A DNA stretch of 64,000 nucleotides, taken from NCBI RefSeq assembly GCF_003591515.1, contig NZ_QZCG01000007.1, positions 1-64,000 of the forward strand, read 5' to 3'. The notes beneath the pieces were generated by a model, which did not search any database, was not told the DNA's origin, and was given only the letters and a program-made list of their open reading frames with translations. Of the stretch, positions 8,078 through 17,324 are shown one piece after another. The position numbers were made by a program, and so were the translations under genes. The stretch comes from Paracoccus onubensis. Lineage in GTDB: Bacteria > Pseudomonadota > Alphaproteobacteria > Rhodobacterales > Rhodobacteraceae. Positions within the stretch are counted from its first letter, which is position 1, and every line of letters begins with the position of its first letter.

Positions 8078-9304
8078 ATGCCCGATGATCTGGTGAACAG
8101 CTTCAGGAACGGACCCGATGAACAGGGCCGTTTCGGTATCTATGGCGGCCGTTTCGTCAGCGAGACGCTGATGCCTCTGATCTTCGATCTCGAAGCGGAA
8201 TATGAGCGCGCCAAGACGGATTCGGCATTCTGGGCCGAGATGGACGATCTTTGGACCCATTATGTCGGCCGCCCCTCACCGCTTTATTTCGCCGAGCGGC
8301 TGACCGCGCGTCTGGGCGGGGCAAAGATTTACCTGAAACGCGATGAGTTGAACCATACCGGCGCGCATAAGATCAACAATGTGTTGGGCCAGATCCTGCT
8401 GGCGCGGCGCATGGGCAAGACCCGGATCATTGCCGAGACCGGGGCCGGTCAGCATGGCGTGGCGACGGCGACGGTCTGCGCGCGTTTCGGGCTGAAATGC
8501 GTGGTCTATATGGGCGCCCATGACGTCGAGCGGCAAGCGCCCAACGTGTTCCGCATGCGCCTTTTGGGGGCCGAGGTCGTGCCGGTGACCTCGGGTCGTG
8601 GCACGCTCAAGGATGCCATGAACGATGCGCTGCGCGATTGGGTCACGAATGTGCGCGACACGTTTTATTGCATCGGCACCGTGGCGGGGCCGCATCCCTA
8701 TCCGGCGATGGTCCGCGATTTCCAGTCGATCATCGGCAAGGAAGCGCGTGAACAGATCCTGTCCCGCGAGGGCAGGCTGCCCGATACGATCATTGCCGCA
8801 ATCGGAGGCGGCTCGAACGCCATGGGATTGTTCTTCCCTTTCCTCGATGACAAAAGCGTCGGCATTATCGGTGTCGAGGCCGGCGGCAAGGGCGTCGATG
8901 ACCGGATGGAGCATTGCGCCTCGTTATCGGGCGGCCGGGCCGGTGTGCTGCATGGCAACCGCACCTATCTGCTGCAGGATGAAGACGGGCAGATCCTTGA
9001 AGGATACTCGATCAGTGCGGGGCTGGATTATCCCGGCATCGGACCCGAACATGCCTGGCTCAAGGATGTGGGGCGAGCCGAATATGTCAGCATCACCGAT
9101 AAGGAGGCGCTTGAGGCGTTCCAGTTCTGCTGTGAAAACGAGGGCATCATTCCGGCGCTCGAACCCTGTCACGCGCTGGCTCATGTAATGAAAATCGCTC
9201 CGGATTTGCCCGCCGATCATCTGATTGTCATGAATATGTGCGGGCGCGGTGACAAGGATATCTTCACCGTTGCCAAGCATCTGGGCTTTGATATCCAGAC
9301 CTGA
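8078..9304 (+). CDS. trpB: Tryptophan synthase beta subunit
   Basis: 408 residues, standard for TrpB1. It condenses indole with serine using pyridoxal phosphate. PLP-binding Lys98 is in HTGAHKIN, the phosphate-binding loop is GGGSNA, and the conserved [13 protein letters not shown] and SGRGDKD-type (here CGRGDKD) motifs are intact. The ATG at 8078 gives the typical N-terminus ending in [17 protein letters not shown]; a longer reading overlaps the GNAT gene and has no family support. Confidence 0.97.
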   Translation: MPDDLVNSFRNGPDEQGRFGIYGGRFVSETLMPLIFDLEAEYERAKTDSAFWAEMDDLWTHYVGRPSPLYFAERLTARLGGAKIYLKRDELNHTGAHKINNVLGQILLARRMGKTRIIAETGAGQHGVATATVCARFGLKCVVYMGAHDVERQAPNVFRMRLLGAEVVPVTSGRGTLKDAMNDALRDWVTNVRDTFYCIGTVAGPHPYPAMVRDFQSIIGKEAREQILSREGRLPDTIIAAIGGGSNAMGLFFPFLDDKSVGIIGVEAGGKGVDDRMEHCASLSGGRAGVLHGNRTYLLQDEDGQILEGYSISAGLDYPGIGPEHAWLKDVGRAEYVSITDKEALEAFQFCCENEGIIPALEPCHALAHVMKIAPDLPADHLIVMNMCGRGDKDIFTVAKHLGFDIQT

Positions 9305-9370
9305 TCCTGTTTCGGTGATTTGCCTGTCAAAATATTGAAATAAGCTAGTTAATTTGGTTCGCGCATGATC

Positions 9371-9405
9371 TTGAGGATGATGCGCTATCAGAGCCTGATC
9401 CTCAA
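9371..9405. terminator. Inverted repeat downstream of trpB
   Basis: TTGAGGAT (9371-9378) and ATCCTCAA (9398-9405) are perfect 8-bp inverted arms around a 19-nt loop. They lie about 65 bp after the trpB stop, in the gap between convergent genes. No long T run follows, so function as an intrinsic terminator is uncertain. Confidence 0.4.
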
Positions 9406-9418
9406 AGCTCTATGAACG

Positions 9419-9444
9419 GCGCCGGCGGTTTTACCTGCCGGCGC
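9419..9444. terminator. GC-rich hairpin between trpB and the Asp/Ser-rich protein gene
   Basis: GCGCCGGC (9419-9426) pairs with GCCGGCGC (9437-9444), and GGT/ACC inside extends the stem across one bulged base to a TTT triloop. It lies 28 bp beyond the stop of the leftward gene and probably ends or protects that transcript. There is no T tract. Confidence 0.45.
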
Positions 9445-9472
9445 AGAGCAAGGTTGTTCATCGATGGGGTTT

Positions 9473-10252
9473 TCAAGCGCCGCCAGAACTGTCGCCCGAA
9501 TCCGATCCGCCGTCTGAACCCGATCCACCGCCTGAATCGGAACCATCACCCGAATCAGAACCGTTGCCGGAATCAGAGCCATCACCGGAATCGCTGTCAC
9601 TGCCATCCGAGGAATCTCCCGAATCCGACCCGTCATCCGAAGAGCCATCGTCGTTTGTGCCATCGTCGCCGCCGGTATCCGCCGAGCCATCGTCAGAAGC
9701 GCCGTCATCCGAACTACCGTCGTCTCCGGTGCCATCATCGGATGCTCCGTCATCCGGCGTACCATCATCCGGGCTGTCATCATCAGGAGTGCCGTCGTCA
9801 TCGACATCCTCGCCGGGTTCAGCCGGATCCGTGGCATCGGCGGTCGAGGTGCCCAAGCTGCCGCTTCCCGATTCATCGACCGTTGTCGGATTCAGTTCCT
9901 GCCCGTCGACCGACACCAGAGTGCCGTTCGAGACGTTGTAAACCAGTTCCACCGGCTGTCCGTCGCGCATGGCGGTAACCGTCATGATCGCGGCTTTGCG
10001 CAGAATATGAATGTCCGTGAACCCCTGTGAGATCAGGGTATCGATGACGGCATCGTTATTATCCAGTTGTTCTGGAATAGGGAATTCGCTGTCGCGAACC
10101 GCGCCGGCATTGGGCTCGGAGGTTTTGGCGGCCTCGGGAACGATTGCCTCGTTATCCGTGGAACCCTGTGCGAGTGTAGTGCTGCCCAGCAGGACAGTCA
10201 GAACAGCGGCCTTCCCGGCCGTGGTGATAAGCCATTTGGTATCGTTAAGCAT
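9473..10252 (-). CDS. Exported PepSY-like protein with long Asp/Ser/Gly repeat tail
   Basis: 259 residues from the ATG at 10252, which has GGAGG seven bases upstream. A signal peptide covers about residues 1-30 (hydrophobic AAVLTVLLGSTTLAQG). Residues about 60-120 resemble a PepSY domain (AVIDTLISQGFTDIHILR, then VELVYNVSNGTLVSVDG). Residues 150-259 contain almost only Asp, Gly, Ser, Thr, Pro and Ala, arranged as irregular DDGT/SDDG units that shift into GSDSG units. Such tails bind calcium or act as extended linkers in exported proteins; here that is inference. Codon repetition makes the segment prone to length change. Alone between two hairpins and a DUF4893 gene. Confidence 0.75.
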   Translation of the reverse strand: MLNDTKWLITTAGKAAVLTVLLGSTTLAQGSTDNEAIVPEAAKTSEPNAGAVRDSEFPIPEQLDNNDAVIDTLISQGFTDIHILRKAAIMTVTAMRDGQPVELVYNVSNGTLVSVDGQELNPTTVDESGSGSLGTSTADATDPAEPGEDVDDDGTPDDDSPDDGTPDDGASDDGTGDDGSSDDGASDDGSADTGGDDGTNDDGSSDDGSDSGDSSDGSDSDSGDGSDSGNGSDSGDGSDSGGGSGSDGGSDSGDSSGGA

Positions 10253-10384
10253 GTGTGCCTCCATTCTTGGCTTCGGCGACACAACGCATTGATGCGTGAG
10301 AAGTTCAGATCTCTGGCTGTGGATGGCCCGGCAAGCGTAAATCCGCCAGAATCGGTAGAACCTGTCCTGCACGCCTTTGCCGGC

Positions 10385-11023
10385 TTAGCGGCGCAGCAGG
10401 ATCAGGTCCATCCGCGATTCCAGATAAGGATCGGGAAACAGGATTCGCGCGTGATCCGGCGCGGTCATTTCGACCACCCCGATTTCCGGCATGAGTTGCG
10501 GGGTCGTCTGCGTATCGACCTGTTCCGGCAAGTCGGCATAGGGCACAGGAGTTTCGCCACTGACAAAGCCGGTTCCCAGATATACCAGCCTTTCGCCATC
10601 GAGATGCAGTTTCCCCCGGCTGCGCTGCGATCCGCTCAGTTTTTCGAATTCCCCGTTCTCGGACACGAGGCAGCGGAATTCCTGATAAACCACCAGCGGC
10701 AGGTTCTTTCCGAGTTTGATCGTTCTGCAGGACCATTCGCCGGGCAGGGCGGCCAAGGCATCTTCCGGCGAGAGTGGTGCCCCCGCAAGCGCTTTGGTCA
10801 GTTCAGCGATATCCTCGGGCGCGCCACCCGCAAAGGCTTGCCGCAATGCGGCCCCGGCGCTGGCATCCAGTTCTTGCAGCCGTCTGGCATCATCTGCGCG
10901 GATTTCGGTCATATCCGCCAGATGGGGCTGATCCGCCGGAGATTCCTGTGCCGTGGCGGGGAGAGCGGTCAGGCTGCATAGAAATGTGGCGATTATCGCG
11001 TTAAGTCCGGGTATCGAGAGCAT
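10385..11023 (-). CDS. DUF4893 family exported protein
   Basis: About 212 residues. The N-terminus is a signal peptide (LNAIIATFLCSLTALPATAQ). The mature part begins with an ADDARRLQELDASAGAALRQAF helix and then the domain core LPGEWSCRTIKLGKN-LPLVVYQEFRCLV, which I recognise as DUF4893. Function unknown; probably periplasmic. The chosen ATG at 11023 overlaps the end of the upstream DUF2237 gene by 23 bp, so the two are likely co-transcribed. Other in-frame starts lie deeper inside that gene. Confidence 0.75.
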   Translation of the reverse strand: MLSIPGLNAIIATFLCSLTALPATAQESPADQPHLADMTEIRADDARRLQELDASAGAALRQAFAGGAPEDIAELTKALAGAPLSPEDALAALPGEWSCRTIKLGKNLPLVVYQEFRCLVSENGEFEKLSGSQRSRGKLHLDGERLVYLGTGFVSGETPVPYADLPEQVDTQTTPQLMPEIGVVEMTAPDHARILFPDPYLESRMDLILLRR

Positions 11024-11375
11024 GATTTTGCAGGAGCTCCAGGGGAACAATTTCAGTGGCTCGGGCATGGGTTGCTTCCAGCACCACTTTCGGGGCGGCA
11101 AATTCCTGCGCCGCTTGCAGAAACCGGGCGGCGCAAAGGCACCAGCGATCCCCCGGCTTCAGGCCGGGAAAATGGAATTCCGGGCGCGGCGTGCTGAGAT
11201 CGTTTCCCAGATATTTCGACAATGCGAGAAATTCGGCATTGACGATCACGCAAACCGTGTGGCTGCCACGATCTTCTGCGCCGGTATTGCAGCAGCCATC
11301 GCGGTAAAACCCGGTCATCGGACTGGTCGAGCAGGGCTGTAATGCTCCGCCCAGGACATTCAACGATGGCTCCAT
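11001..11375 (-). CDS. DUF2237 family protein
   Basis: 124 residues, start chosen at the ATG at 11375 (GAGAGG upstream), giving the family-typical beginning SLNVLGGALQPCSTSPMTGF. Conserved features are FYRDGCCNTG, DRGSHTVCVIV, GNDLSTPRPEF and FPGLKPGDRWCLCAARF. The many invariant Cys and His residues suggest metal binding, but the function is not known. It overlaps the DUF4893 gene at its 3' end. Confidence 0.88.
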   Translation of the reverse strand: MEPSLNVLGGALQPCSTSPMTGFYRDGCCNTGAEDRGSHTVCVIVNAEFLALSKYLGNDLSTPRPEFHFPGLKPGDRWCLCAARFLQAAQEFAAPKVVLEATHARATEIVPLELLQNHALDTRT

Positions 11376-11465
11376 CGGCGCCTCTCTTTCCTGTGTCAGG
11401 TTAGCCCGGACCTTATCCAGCGCCAAGCCCCGATGGTTCACAAAGCCTCATGACCGCGGGCAGGA

Positions 11466-12167
11466 TCATTTGAAGCGATCCGCCAGCGCCCGCAGACGAT
11501 CGGCAAAGCCAAGCGGTTCTTCAGGTTTCCTGGACGGATCGGGTTTGGCGGGGGCGACGCGGGGTGGTGCCGTTCCGACCGGATTTCCGCCATTCCGCGC
11601 GGGGGCGACCCTGTTGGCCACTGCATTCTGAAACCGGCCGCCATCGCCGGCCGCCAATGCCGCCGCGCCCTCGGAAATGCCCCGTAAAAGATCGTCCAGC
11701 CAGTCCTGATCGGCTTTGGCGAAATCGGACAGCACATATTGCGCCACCCGATCCTTGTGTCCCGGATGTCCGATCCCCAGCCGGACCCGATGATATTCCG
11801 GGCCGATATGCTGATGGATCGAGCGCAGGCCGTTGTGACCGGCATGTCCCCCGCCCTGTTTCAGGCGGCATTTCCCGGGAGCAAGATCCAACTCGTCATG
11901 CAGGACGATGATATCTTCGGGTGTCAGCTTCAGATAGCGCATCGCCTCGCCGACCGACTGGCCCGACAGATTCATGAAGGTCTGCGGTTTCAGCAGCAGG
12001 ACCCTGTCATCGCCAAGGCGGCCTTCGGCCGTCTGCCCCTGAAACCGCGATTTCCACGGCCCCAGCCCGTGATCCCCGGCGATGCGATCCACGGCCATAA
12101 AGCCGATATTGTGACGGTTATCCCGATATTTCGCGCCCGGATTTCCAAGGCCCACGATCAGTTTCAT
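11466..12167 (-). CDS. pth: Peptidyl-tRNA hydrolase
   Basis: 233 residues. It releases tRNA from prematurely dissociated peptidyl-tRNA. The N-terminal MKLIVGLGNPGAKYRDNRHN carries catalytic His20, and the FMNLSGQSV and LVLHDELDL-like (IVLHDELDLAPG) motifs with the GGGHAGHNGLRSI loop are complete. It is about 40 residues longer than the E. coli enzyme owing to a Pro/Ala-rich C-terminal tail, common in Rhodobacteraceae. rplY, its usual upstream neighbour in many bacteria, is absent; instead it is divergent from clpP. Confidence 0.95.
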   Translation of the reverse strand: MKLIVGLGNPGAKYRDNRHNIGFMAVDRIAGDHGLGPWKSRFQGQTAEGRLGDDRVLLLKPQTFMNLSGQSVGEAMRYLKLTPEDIIVLHDELDLAPGKCRLKQGGGHAGHNGLRSIHQHIGPEYHRVRLGIGHPGHKDRVAQYVLSDFAKADQDWLDDLLRGISEGAAALAAGDGGRFQNAVANRVAPARNGGNPVGTAPPRVAPAKPDPSRKPEEPLGFADRLRALADRFK

Positions 12168-12332
12168 GCTCGTCTCCTGCCGTGCGGTCCAAAGATGTCA
12201 CGGCCGATTTTCGTTCAATCCCTTGCGGCGGACCTTGCCCGTTACTAAGACTCTGTCAACCTTTCGCGGCTAAGACGGGGTGGAATACCCGGTCGAATCG
12301 TGGGAAATGGGGCTATCAGGCAAGGAACAACG

Positions 12333-12965
12333 ATGAGCGATCCGGCAGAATTCTACATGAACACCCTCGTTCCCATGGTGGTGGAGCAGACGTCCCGCGG
12401 GGAACGGGCCTATGATATCTTTTCGCGCCTGCTGAAGGAACGAATCATTTTCGTGTCCGGACCGGTGCATGACGGAATGTCCACGCTGATCTGCGCGCAG
12501 CTTCTGTTCCTTGAGGCTGAAAATCCGTCCAAGGATATCAGCATGTATATCAACAGCCCCGGTGGCGTGGTGACCTCTGGCCTGTCGATCTACGACACCA
12601 TGCAATATATCCGCCCCCGCGTCTCGACGCTGGTCGTGGGGCAGGCGGCATCGATGGGATCGCTGCTGCTGGCCGCCGGAGAGCCGGGGCTGCGCTATTC
12701 GCTGCCCAACAGCCGGATCATGGTGCATCAGCCCTCGGGCGGCTATCAGGGGCAGGCGACCGATATCCTGATTCACGCACGGGAAACCGAGAAGCTGAAG
12801 CGCCGTCTGAATGAAATCTATGTGAAGCATACCGGAAAATCGCTTGAAGACGTCGAAGAAGCATTGGAACGTGACCGTTTCATGGCTCCGGAAGAGGCCC
12901 GGGACTGGGGTCTGATCGATGAAGTTCTGGAACCACGCGGCAAAGCCGAGGCCGAGAAGAAATAA
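12333..12965 (+). CDS. clpP: ATP-dependent Clp protease proteolytic subunit
   Basis: 210 residues. It forms the tetradecameric serine protease chamber that degrades substrates fed by ClpX or ClpA. The catalytic triad is visible: Ser107 in GQAASMGS, His132 in IMVHQPSGG and Asp181 in ERDRFM. ATG 12333 has AAGGA nine bases before it. The clpX gene follows 164 bp downstream with its own candidate promoter, the usual order. A C-terminal Lys/Glu tail (GKAEAEKK) extends beyond the E. coli end. Confidence 0.97.
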   Translation: MSDPAEFYMNTLVPMVVEQTSRGERAYDIFSRLLKERIIFVSGPVHDGMSTLICAQLLFLEAENPSKDISMYINSPGGVVTSGLSIYDTMQYIRPRVSTLVVGQAASMGSLLLAAGEPGLRYSLPNSRIMVHQPSGGYQGQATDILIHARETEKLKRRLNEIYVKHTGKSLEDVEEALERDRFMAPEEARDWGLIDEVLEPRGKAEAEKK

Positions 12966-12976
12966 GGCTGGGGGGA

Positions 12977-13005
12977 TTGTGACGGAAGCGCGTCACCCCT
13001 AACAT
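12977..13005 (+). promoter_or_regulatory. Candidate sigma-70-type promoter for clpX
   Basis: TTGTGA (12977-12982) and TAACAT (13000-13005) are separated by 17 bp, with four of six matches at each element. A GTGACG/CGTCAC dyad lies between them. It would allow clpX expression independent of clpP. Confidence 0.4.
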
Positions 13006-13129
13006 GTGGGGAAAGCGTTGTGTCCCGGCCGATGGGTCGGGATGGCGGATTTGAATGGCGATGACCGGAATTGGTTCGGCGTCGCCAGCCGCGTCGGGAG
13101 GGCGTTGGCTATATTGAAGGAATTGGACG

Positions 13130-14395
13130 ATGGCTAACCAGTCCGGCTCAGACAGCAAGAACACGCTTTACTGCAGCTTTTGCGGTAAAAGCCAGCATGA
13201 GGTTCGCAAGCTGATTGCAGGACCGACAGTATTCATCTGCGATGAATGCGTCGAGCTTTGCATGGATATCATCCGCGAGGAAACCAAGTCGACCGGGCTG
13301 AAATCCGATAATGGCGTGCCGACGCCCAAGGAAATCTGTCAGGTTCTGGACGATTACGTCATCGGTCAGGAACATGCCAAGCGTGTCCTGTCGGTCGCGG
13401 TGCATAACCATTACAAGCGGCTGAATAACGGCGCAAAATCCGATATCGAGCTGGCGAAGTCGAATATCCTGCTGATTGGTCCTACGGGATGCGGCAAGAC
13501 GCTGCTGGCGCAGACGCTGGCACGCATTCTTGACGTGCCGTTCACCATGGCCGATGCGACGACGCTGACCGAGGCGGGATATGTCGGCGAGGATGTCGAG
13601 AATATTATCCTTAAGCTGTTGCAGGCCAGCGAATACAATGTTGAGCGGGCGCAGTCCGGCATCGTCTATATCGATGAGGTCGACAAGATCACGCGCAAAT
13701 CCGACAATCCTTCGATTACCCGCGATGTCTCGGGCGAGGGGGTGCAGCAGGCGCTTTTGAAGATCATGGAGGGCACGGTCGCCAGCGTGCCGCCGCAAGG
13801 TGGCCGCAAACATCCGCAGCAGGAATTCCTGCAGGTGGATACGACGAATATCCTGTTCATCTGCGGTGGCGCATTTGCCGGGCTTGATCGGATCATCTCG
13901 CAGCGCAACAAGGGCAGCGCCATGGGCTTTGGCGCCGAGGTCAAGGAAAACGACGACCGCGGCGTGGGTGAGCTGTTCAAGGATCTGGAACCTGAAGACT
14001 TGCTGAAATTCGGACTTATTCCGGAATTCGTCGGTCGTCTGCCGGTGATCGCGACCTTGACCGATCTGGACGAGGAAGCCCTGATCATCATCCTGACCAA
14101 GCCCAAGAACGCTTTGGTCAAGCAGTATCAACGGCTGTTCGATCTGGAAAACGTGCAACTGACCTTTACCGACGACGCCCTGAGCGCGATCGCCAAGCGC
14201 GCGATCAAGCGCAAGACCGGCGCGCGTGGATTGCGCTCGATCATGGAAGATATTCTTCTGGATACCATGTTCGACCTGCCTGGCATGGATAGCGTTTCGG
14301 AGGTCGTGGTGAATGAGGACGCGGTCGAGAATGCATCGGCCAAGCCTTTGCTGATTCACGCCGAAAACAAGAAAGAGAGTGCCTCGGCCGGATGA
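13130..14395 (+). CDS. clpX: ATP-dependent Clp protease ATPase subunit ClpX
   Basis: 421 residues. AAA+ unfoldase that recognises, unfolds and translocates substrates into ClpP. The N-terminal zinc domain has Cys15, Cys18, Cys37 and Cys40. Walker A is GPTGCGKT at about residue 117, the pore loop is GYVGEDVE, Walker B is VYIDEVDKI, the second pore region is [15 protein letters not shown] and sensor 2 sits in [10 protein letters not shown]. Length and motif order are fully canonical. An ATGA at the stop opens only a short, probably non-coding reading frame. Confidence 0.98.
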   Translation: MANQSGSDSKNTLYCSFCGKSQHEVRKLIAGPTVFICDECVELCMDIIREETKSTGLKSDNGVPTPKEICQVLDDYVIGQEHAKRVLSVAVHNHYKRLNNGAKSDIELAKSNILLIGPTGCGKTLLAQTLARILDVPFTMADATTLTEAGYVGEDVENIILKLLQASEYNVERAQSGIVYIDEVDKITRKSDNPSITRDVSGEGVQQALLKIMEGTVASVPPQGGRKHPQQEFLQVDTTNILFICGGAFAGLDRIISQRNKGSAMGFGAEVKENDDRGVGELFKDLEPEDLLKFGLIPEFVGRLPVIATLTDLDEEALIIILTKPKNALVKQYQRLFDLENVQLTFTDDALSAIAKRAIKRKTGARGLRSIMEDILLDTMFDLPGMDSVSEVVVNEDAVENASAKPLLIHAENKKESASAG

Positions 14396-14413
14396 GCGGG
14401 GTGCTTGGGCATC

Positions 14414-14466
14414 GGGGGCTGTCTGCCCCCGACCCGACCTTTGGTCGGATTCCCCGAGGATATTTG
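14414..14466 (+). repeat. Double-hairpin intergenic element ending in CCCCGAGGATATTT
   Basis: GGGGGC/GCCCCC (14414-14430) and CCGACC/GGTCGG with a TTT loop (14434-14448) are followed by ATTCCCCGAGGATATTT. This arrangement resembles a short intergenic repeat that I recall as frequent in Rhodobacteraceae, often downstream of genes and terminator-like. Here it follows clpX by about 20 bp. Confidence 0.5.
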
Positions 14467-14570
14467 AGTGAAGATGAAGGCCGGGCCGCCGATTATACGC
14501 TGCGGGGTCTGGATCTTCGTGGCGAGTTCCGCCATATCATTGACGAACCCGAGTTATGAGGTCTGCGCCC

Positions 14571-14945
14571 ATGTCGTTTCTGCTTCGTGCCCTGACCTGG
14601 TGGAACAGCCAGACGATCAATACCCAGTTCTGGACCTGGCGTAACGGAACCAAGGTGGGCGAGGATGGCGAAGGCAATCTGTTCTATCAGAACAGGGATG
14701 GCAGCCGTCGTTGGGTGATCTTTAACGGTGAAGCCCAGGCAAGCCGGGTCAGCCCCGAATGGCATGGCTGGCTGCATCATACCTGGGCCGAGCCGCCGAC
14801 CGAGGCTCCTTTGCCGCATAAGCCCTGGGAACAACCGCATCTGGCGAATATGACCGGGACCGAGGAAGCCTATTATCCGGAAGGGTCGCTTCAACGTCCC
14901 GAGCCGGTGGCGCGCCGCGATTACGATGCCTGGCAGCCGGAATAG
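14571..14945 (+). CDS. NADH:ubiquinone oxidoreductase accessory subunit NDUFA12 family
   Basis: 124 residues homologous to the mitochondrial B17.2/NDUFA12 supernumerary subunit of complex I, which Paracoccus and other Alphaproteobacteria share. Key segments are [52 protein letters not shown] and [19 protein letters not shown]. The start at 14571 is preceded by GAGG; an ATG 15 bp earlier has no ribosome site. It touches the DUF2155 gene (stop and start are adjacent). It is not located with the nuo operon. Confidence 0.93.
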   Translation: MSFLLRALTWWNSQTINTQFWTWRNGTKVGEDGEGNLFYQNRDGSRRWVIFNGEAQASRVSPEWHGWLHHTWAEPPTEAPLPHKPWEQPHLANMTGTEEAYYPEGSLQRPEPVARRDYDAWQPE

Positions 14946-15368
14946 ATGTCTGTCAGACGGCTGACACGGGCCGCTACGGCACTGGTGGTATATGGCTTTG
15001 CCGCCTTGCCGCTTCTGGCGCAGGAGATTGAGGAGTCGGATCAGGATACTCCTCCCCCGGTGATACAGGAGAAGGTCGCACGTGCGAATACCGCCCTGCT
15101 GCGCGGGCTGGACAAGGTATCGGGCCGGACAACCGATCTGACGGTAGGGGTTGGTGAGGCGGTTCAGCTGGGACGGCTGGAGATACGGTTGGGGGAATGC
15201 CGGTATCCGGCCGATGACCCGAGTTCTGATGCTTATGCGCAGCTTACCATCATCGATCAGTCGGAAAATGTGACGCGGTTCAGCGGCTGGATGATCGCCT
15301 CTTCCCCGGCGCTTTCGGCGCTTGATGATGCGCGCTATGATGTCTGGGTGATTTCCTGCCAGATTTGA
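14946..15368 (+). CDS. DUF2155 family exported protein
   Basis: 140 residues with a signal peptide (ATALVVYGFAALPLLAQ). The domain core runs from ARANTALLRGLDKVSGRTTDL through VQLGRLEIRLGECRYP to FSGWMIASSPALSALDDARYDVWVISC, typical of DUF2155. Probably periplasmic, function unknown. It starts at the base after the NDUFA12 stop, and its 3' end overlaps the convergent aat gene by 34 bp. The NDUFA12-DUF2155-aat-accC order is conserved in relatives. Confidence 0.9.
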   Translation: MSVRRLTRAATALVVYGFAALPLLAQEIEESDQDTPPPVIQEKVARANTALLRGLDKVSGRTTDLTVGVGEAVQLGRLEIRLGECRYPADDPSSDAYAQLTIIDQSENVTRFSGWMIASSPALSALDDARYDVWVISCQI

Positions 15369-15964
15369 CCGGAATCCGGTAAGGGACAGGCGCGAAAATT
15401 CGCATCTGTTCTTAAAGCGTTGGCAAGATGTTGGCGATAAACGAGGCGCGGAATGTCGCGGCCGCCCATCCGCTCCAGATGCGGTGTCAGGAATTGCGTA
15501 TCGAATAATGTAAAGCCGCAGCGGGCAAGATGGCGCGATGTCCAGAGCAGCGCCATTTTCGATCCGTTGGTTCTGGCTGAAACCATCGATTCGCCAAAGA
15601 ATGCCGAGCCTAAGGTGACGCCGAAGATGCCGCCTGCAAATTGATTTTCGTAACGAATTTCAATGGCATGTGCGTGTTCTGCCTGATGCAGATCATGATA
15701 GAGTCGGCGCAGTGGTGCGTTGATCCATGTTTCACGCCGATCCGCGCAGGCCGCTACGATCCGGTCGAAATCCGTGTTGAGATGCGCAGACCATCCCCCG
15801 CGTCGCAAATCGCGCAGCAGTGAACGGGAGGCGTGAATCTTGCCCACGGGCAGCACGCCCCGGACCGGTGGGTCGAACCAATGCAGATGCGGATCATCGG
15901 CGCGTTCCGCCATCGGGAAGACGCCCCGCGCGTAGCCAGACAGCAATTGCGCGGGCGTCAGCAC
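15335..15964 (-). CDS. aat: Leucyl/phenylalanyl-tRNA--protein transferase
   Basis: 209 residues. It attaches Leu or Phe from aminoacyl-tRNA to N-terminal Lys or Arg of proteins, creating N-degrons for ClpS-ClpAP. Diagnostic motifs are GVFPMAE near the N-terminus, WFDPPVRGVLP, WINAPLRRLYHDLH, GGIFGVTLGSAFFGESM and the FDTQFLTPHLERMGG segment. It lies 6 bp after the accC stop in the same direction, so it may be read from the acc transcript. The gene ends inside the convergent DUF2155 gene. Confidence 0.95.
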   Translation of the reverse strand: MLTPAQLLSGYARGVFPMAERADDPHLHWFDPPVRGVLPVGKIHASRSLLRDLRRGGWSAHLNTDFDRIVAACADRRETWINAPLRRLYHDLHQAEHAHAIEIRYENQFAGGIFGVTLGSAFFGESMVSARTNGSKMALLWTSRHLARCGFTLFDTQFLTPHLERMGGRDIPRLVYRQHLANALRTDANFRACPLPDSGQIWQEITQTS

Positions 15965-15970
15965 CGGGGC

Positions 15971-17317
15971 TCAGCCGAAATTCTGGTCCAGCCAGCGTTC
16001 CAGCCAGTGAATCGAGTAATTGCCTGTCTGGATATCTGGCTCTTGCAGTAACGCACGGAACAGCGGCACGGTGGTATCGACCCCATCCACGATCAATTCG
16101 CCAAGGGCACGATCAAGCCGTGCCAAAGCTTCGCGCCGGTCACGGCCATGTACGATCAGCTTCCCGATCAGACTGTCGTAATAGGGCGGGATCGAATAGC
16201 CCTGATACAGCGCCGAATCCATCCGGACGCCCAGGCCGCCCGGTGCGTGAAACTGGCTGATCCTGCCGGGGCAAGGGCTGAAACCCGGCACCTTCTCGGC
16301 ATTGATGCGGACCTCGATGGAATGGCCGCGGATCGACAGGTTTTCCTGTTGAAACTCCATCTCTTCGCCTGCTGCGACCAGAATTTGCTGACGAACCAGA
16401 TCGACGCCGAAAATCGCCTCGGTCACGGGATGTTCGACCTGAAGACGGGTGTTCATCTCGATGAAATAGAATTCGTCATCCTCGAACAGGAATTCGATCG
16501 TGCCTGCGCCCGCATAGCCGATCTTGGCCACTGCATCCGCGCAGGTCGTGCCGATCCGGGCGCGTTGTTCGGGGGTGATGGCGGGGCCGGGGGCTTCTTC
16601 CAGAACCTTCTGGTGTCGGCGTTGCAGCGAACAATCGCGTTCGCCCAGATGCACGGCGCGGCCCTTGCCGTCGCCAAAGACCTGAATTTCGATATGGCGC
16701 GGTTTTTGCAGGTATTTCTCGATATAGACATCTGGATTGCCGAAAGCCGCCTTGGCTTCGGTCCTTGCGGTGCGGAACGCAACTTCCAGCCCGTTCTCGT
16801 CCAGCGCGACCTTCATTCCGCGCCCGCCGCCGCCTGCCGTGGCCTTGATGATGACCGGATAGCCGATCTCGGCGGCGACGCGCTTGGCGTCATCCACATC
16901 GGCCACGCCGCCCTCGCTGCCCGGTACGCAGGGCACGCCAAGCGCCTTCATCGTTTCCTTGGCGGTGATCTTGTCGCCCATGATCCGGATATGTTCGGCC
17001 CGAGGGCCAATGAAGGTGATGCCGTGATCCTCCAGCATCTGCACGAAACCGGCATTCTCGGACAGGAAGCCGTAACCGGGATGAATCGCCTGCGCCCCGG
17101 TAATCTCGCAGGCTGAAATGATGGCGGGCATCGACAGATAGCTGGCCGAGGATGGTGCCGGACCGATACAGACCGATTCGTCGGCCATACGGACATGCAT
17201 GGCATCCTCATCGGCAGTGGAATGGACCGCGACCGAGGCAATGCCCATCTCGCGGCAGGCGCGGATCACGCGAAGGGCGATCTCGCCGCGATTGGCGATC
17301 AGGAGCTTGTCGAACAT
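15971..17317 (-). CDS. accC: Acetyl-CoA carboxylase, biotin carboxylase subunit
   Basis: 448 residues, the standard AccC length. It carboxylates biotin on AccB with ATP and bicarbonate in the first step of fatty-acid synthesis. The N-terminal [17 protein letters not shown] domain, the ATP-grasp glycine loop ([11 protein letters not shown]), the [13 protein letters not shown] segment and [13 protein letters not shown] with catalytic glutamates are all intact. It follows accB by 7 bp. No carboxyltransferase subunits (accA, accD) are in the window. Confidence 0.97.
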   Translation of the reverse strand: MFDKLLIANRGEIALRVIRACREMGIASVAVHSTADEDAMHVRMADESVCIGPAPSSASYLSMPAIISACEITGAQAIHPGYGFLSENAGFVQMLEDHGITFIGPRAEHIRIMGDKITAKETMKALGVPCVPGSEGGVADVDDAKRVAAEIGYPVIIKATAGGGGRGMKVALDENGLEVAFRTARTEAKAAFGNPDVYIEKYLQKPRHIEIQVFGDGKGRAVHLGERDCSLQRRHQKVLEEAPGPAITPEQRARIGTTCADAVAKIGYAGAGTIEFLFEDDEFYFIEMNTRLQVEHPVTEAIFGVDLVRQQILVAAGEEMEFQQENLSIRGHSIEVRINAEKVPGFSPCPGRISQFHAPGGLGVRMDSALYQGYSIPPYYDSLIGKLIVHGRDRREALARLDRALGELIVDGVDTTVPLFRALLQEPDIQTGNYSIHWLERWLDQNFG

Positions 17318-17324
17318 GCCTGCC

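Noticed and set aside
11001..11023. Overlap of DUF2237 and DUF4893 genes as a possible frameshift of one gene
   Set aside because: The two products belong to different families and each is full length; the overlap reflects tight packing.
13148..14359. Long open frame of 403 codons antisense to clpX
   Set aside because: High GC creates long antisense frames; its sequence has no recognisable family while clpX on the other strand is complete.
14392..14559. 55-codon reading frame starting in the clpX stop (ATGA) and ending just before the NDUFA12 gene
   Set aside because: It runs through the double-hairpin intergenic element, has no recognisable family and no separate ribosome site; the coupling-like overlap is probably chance.
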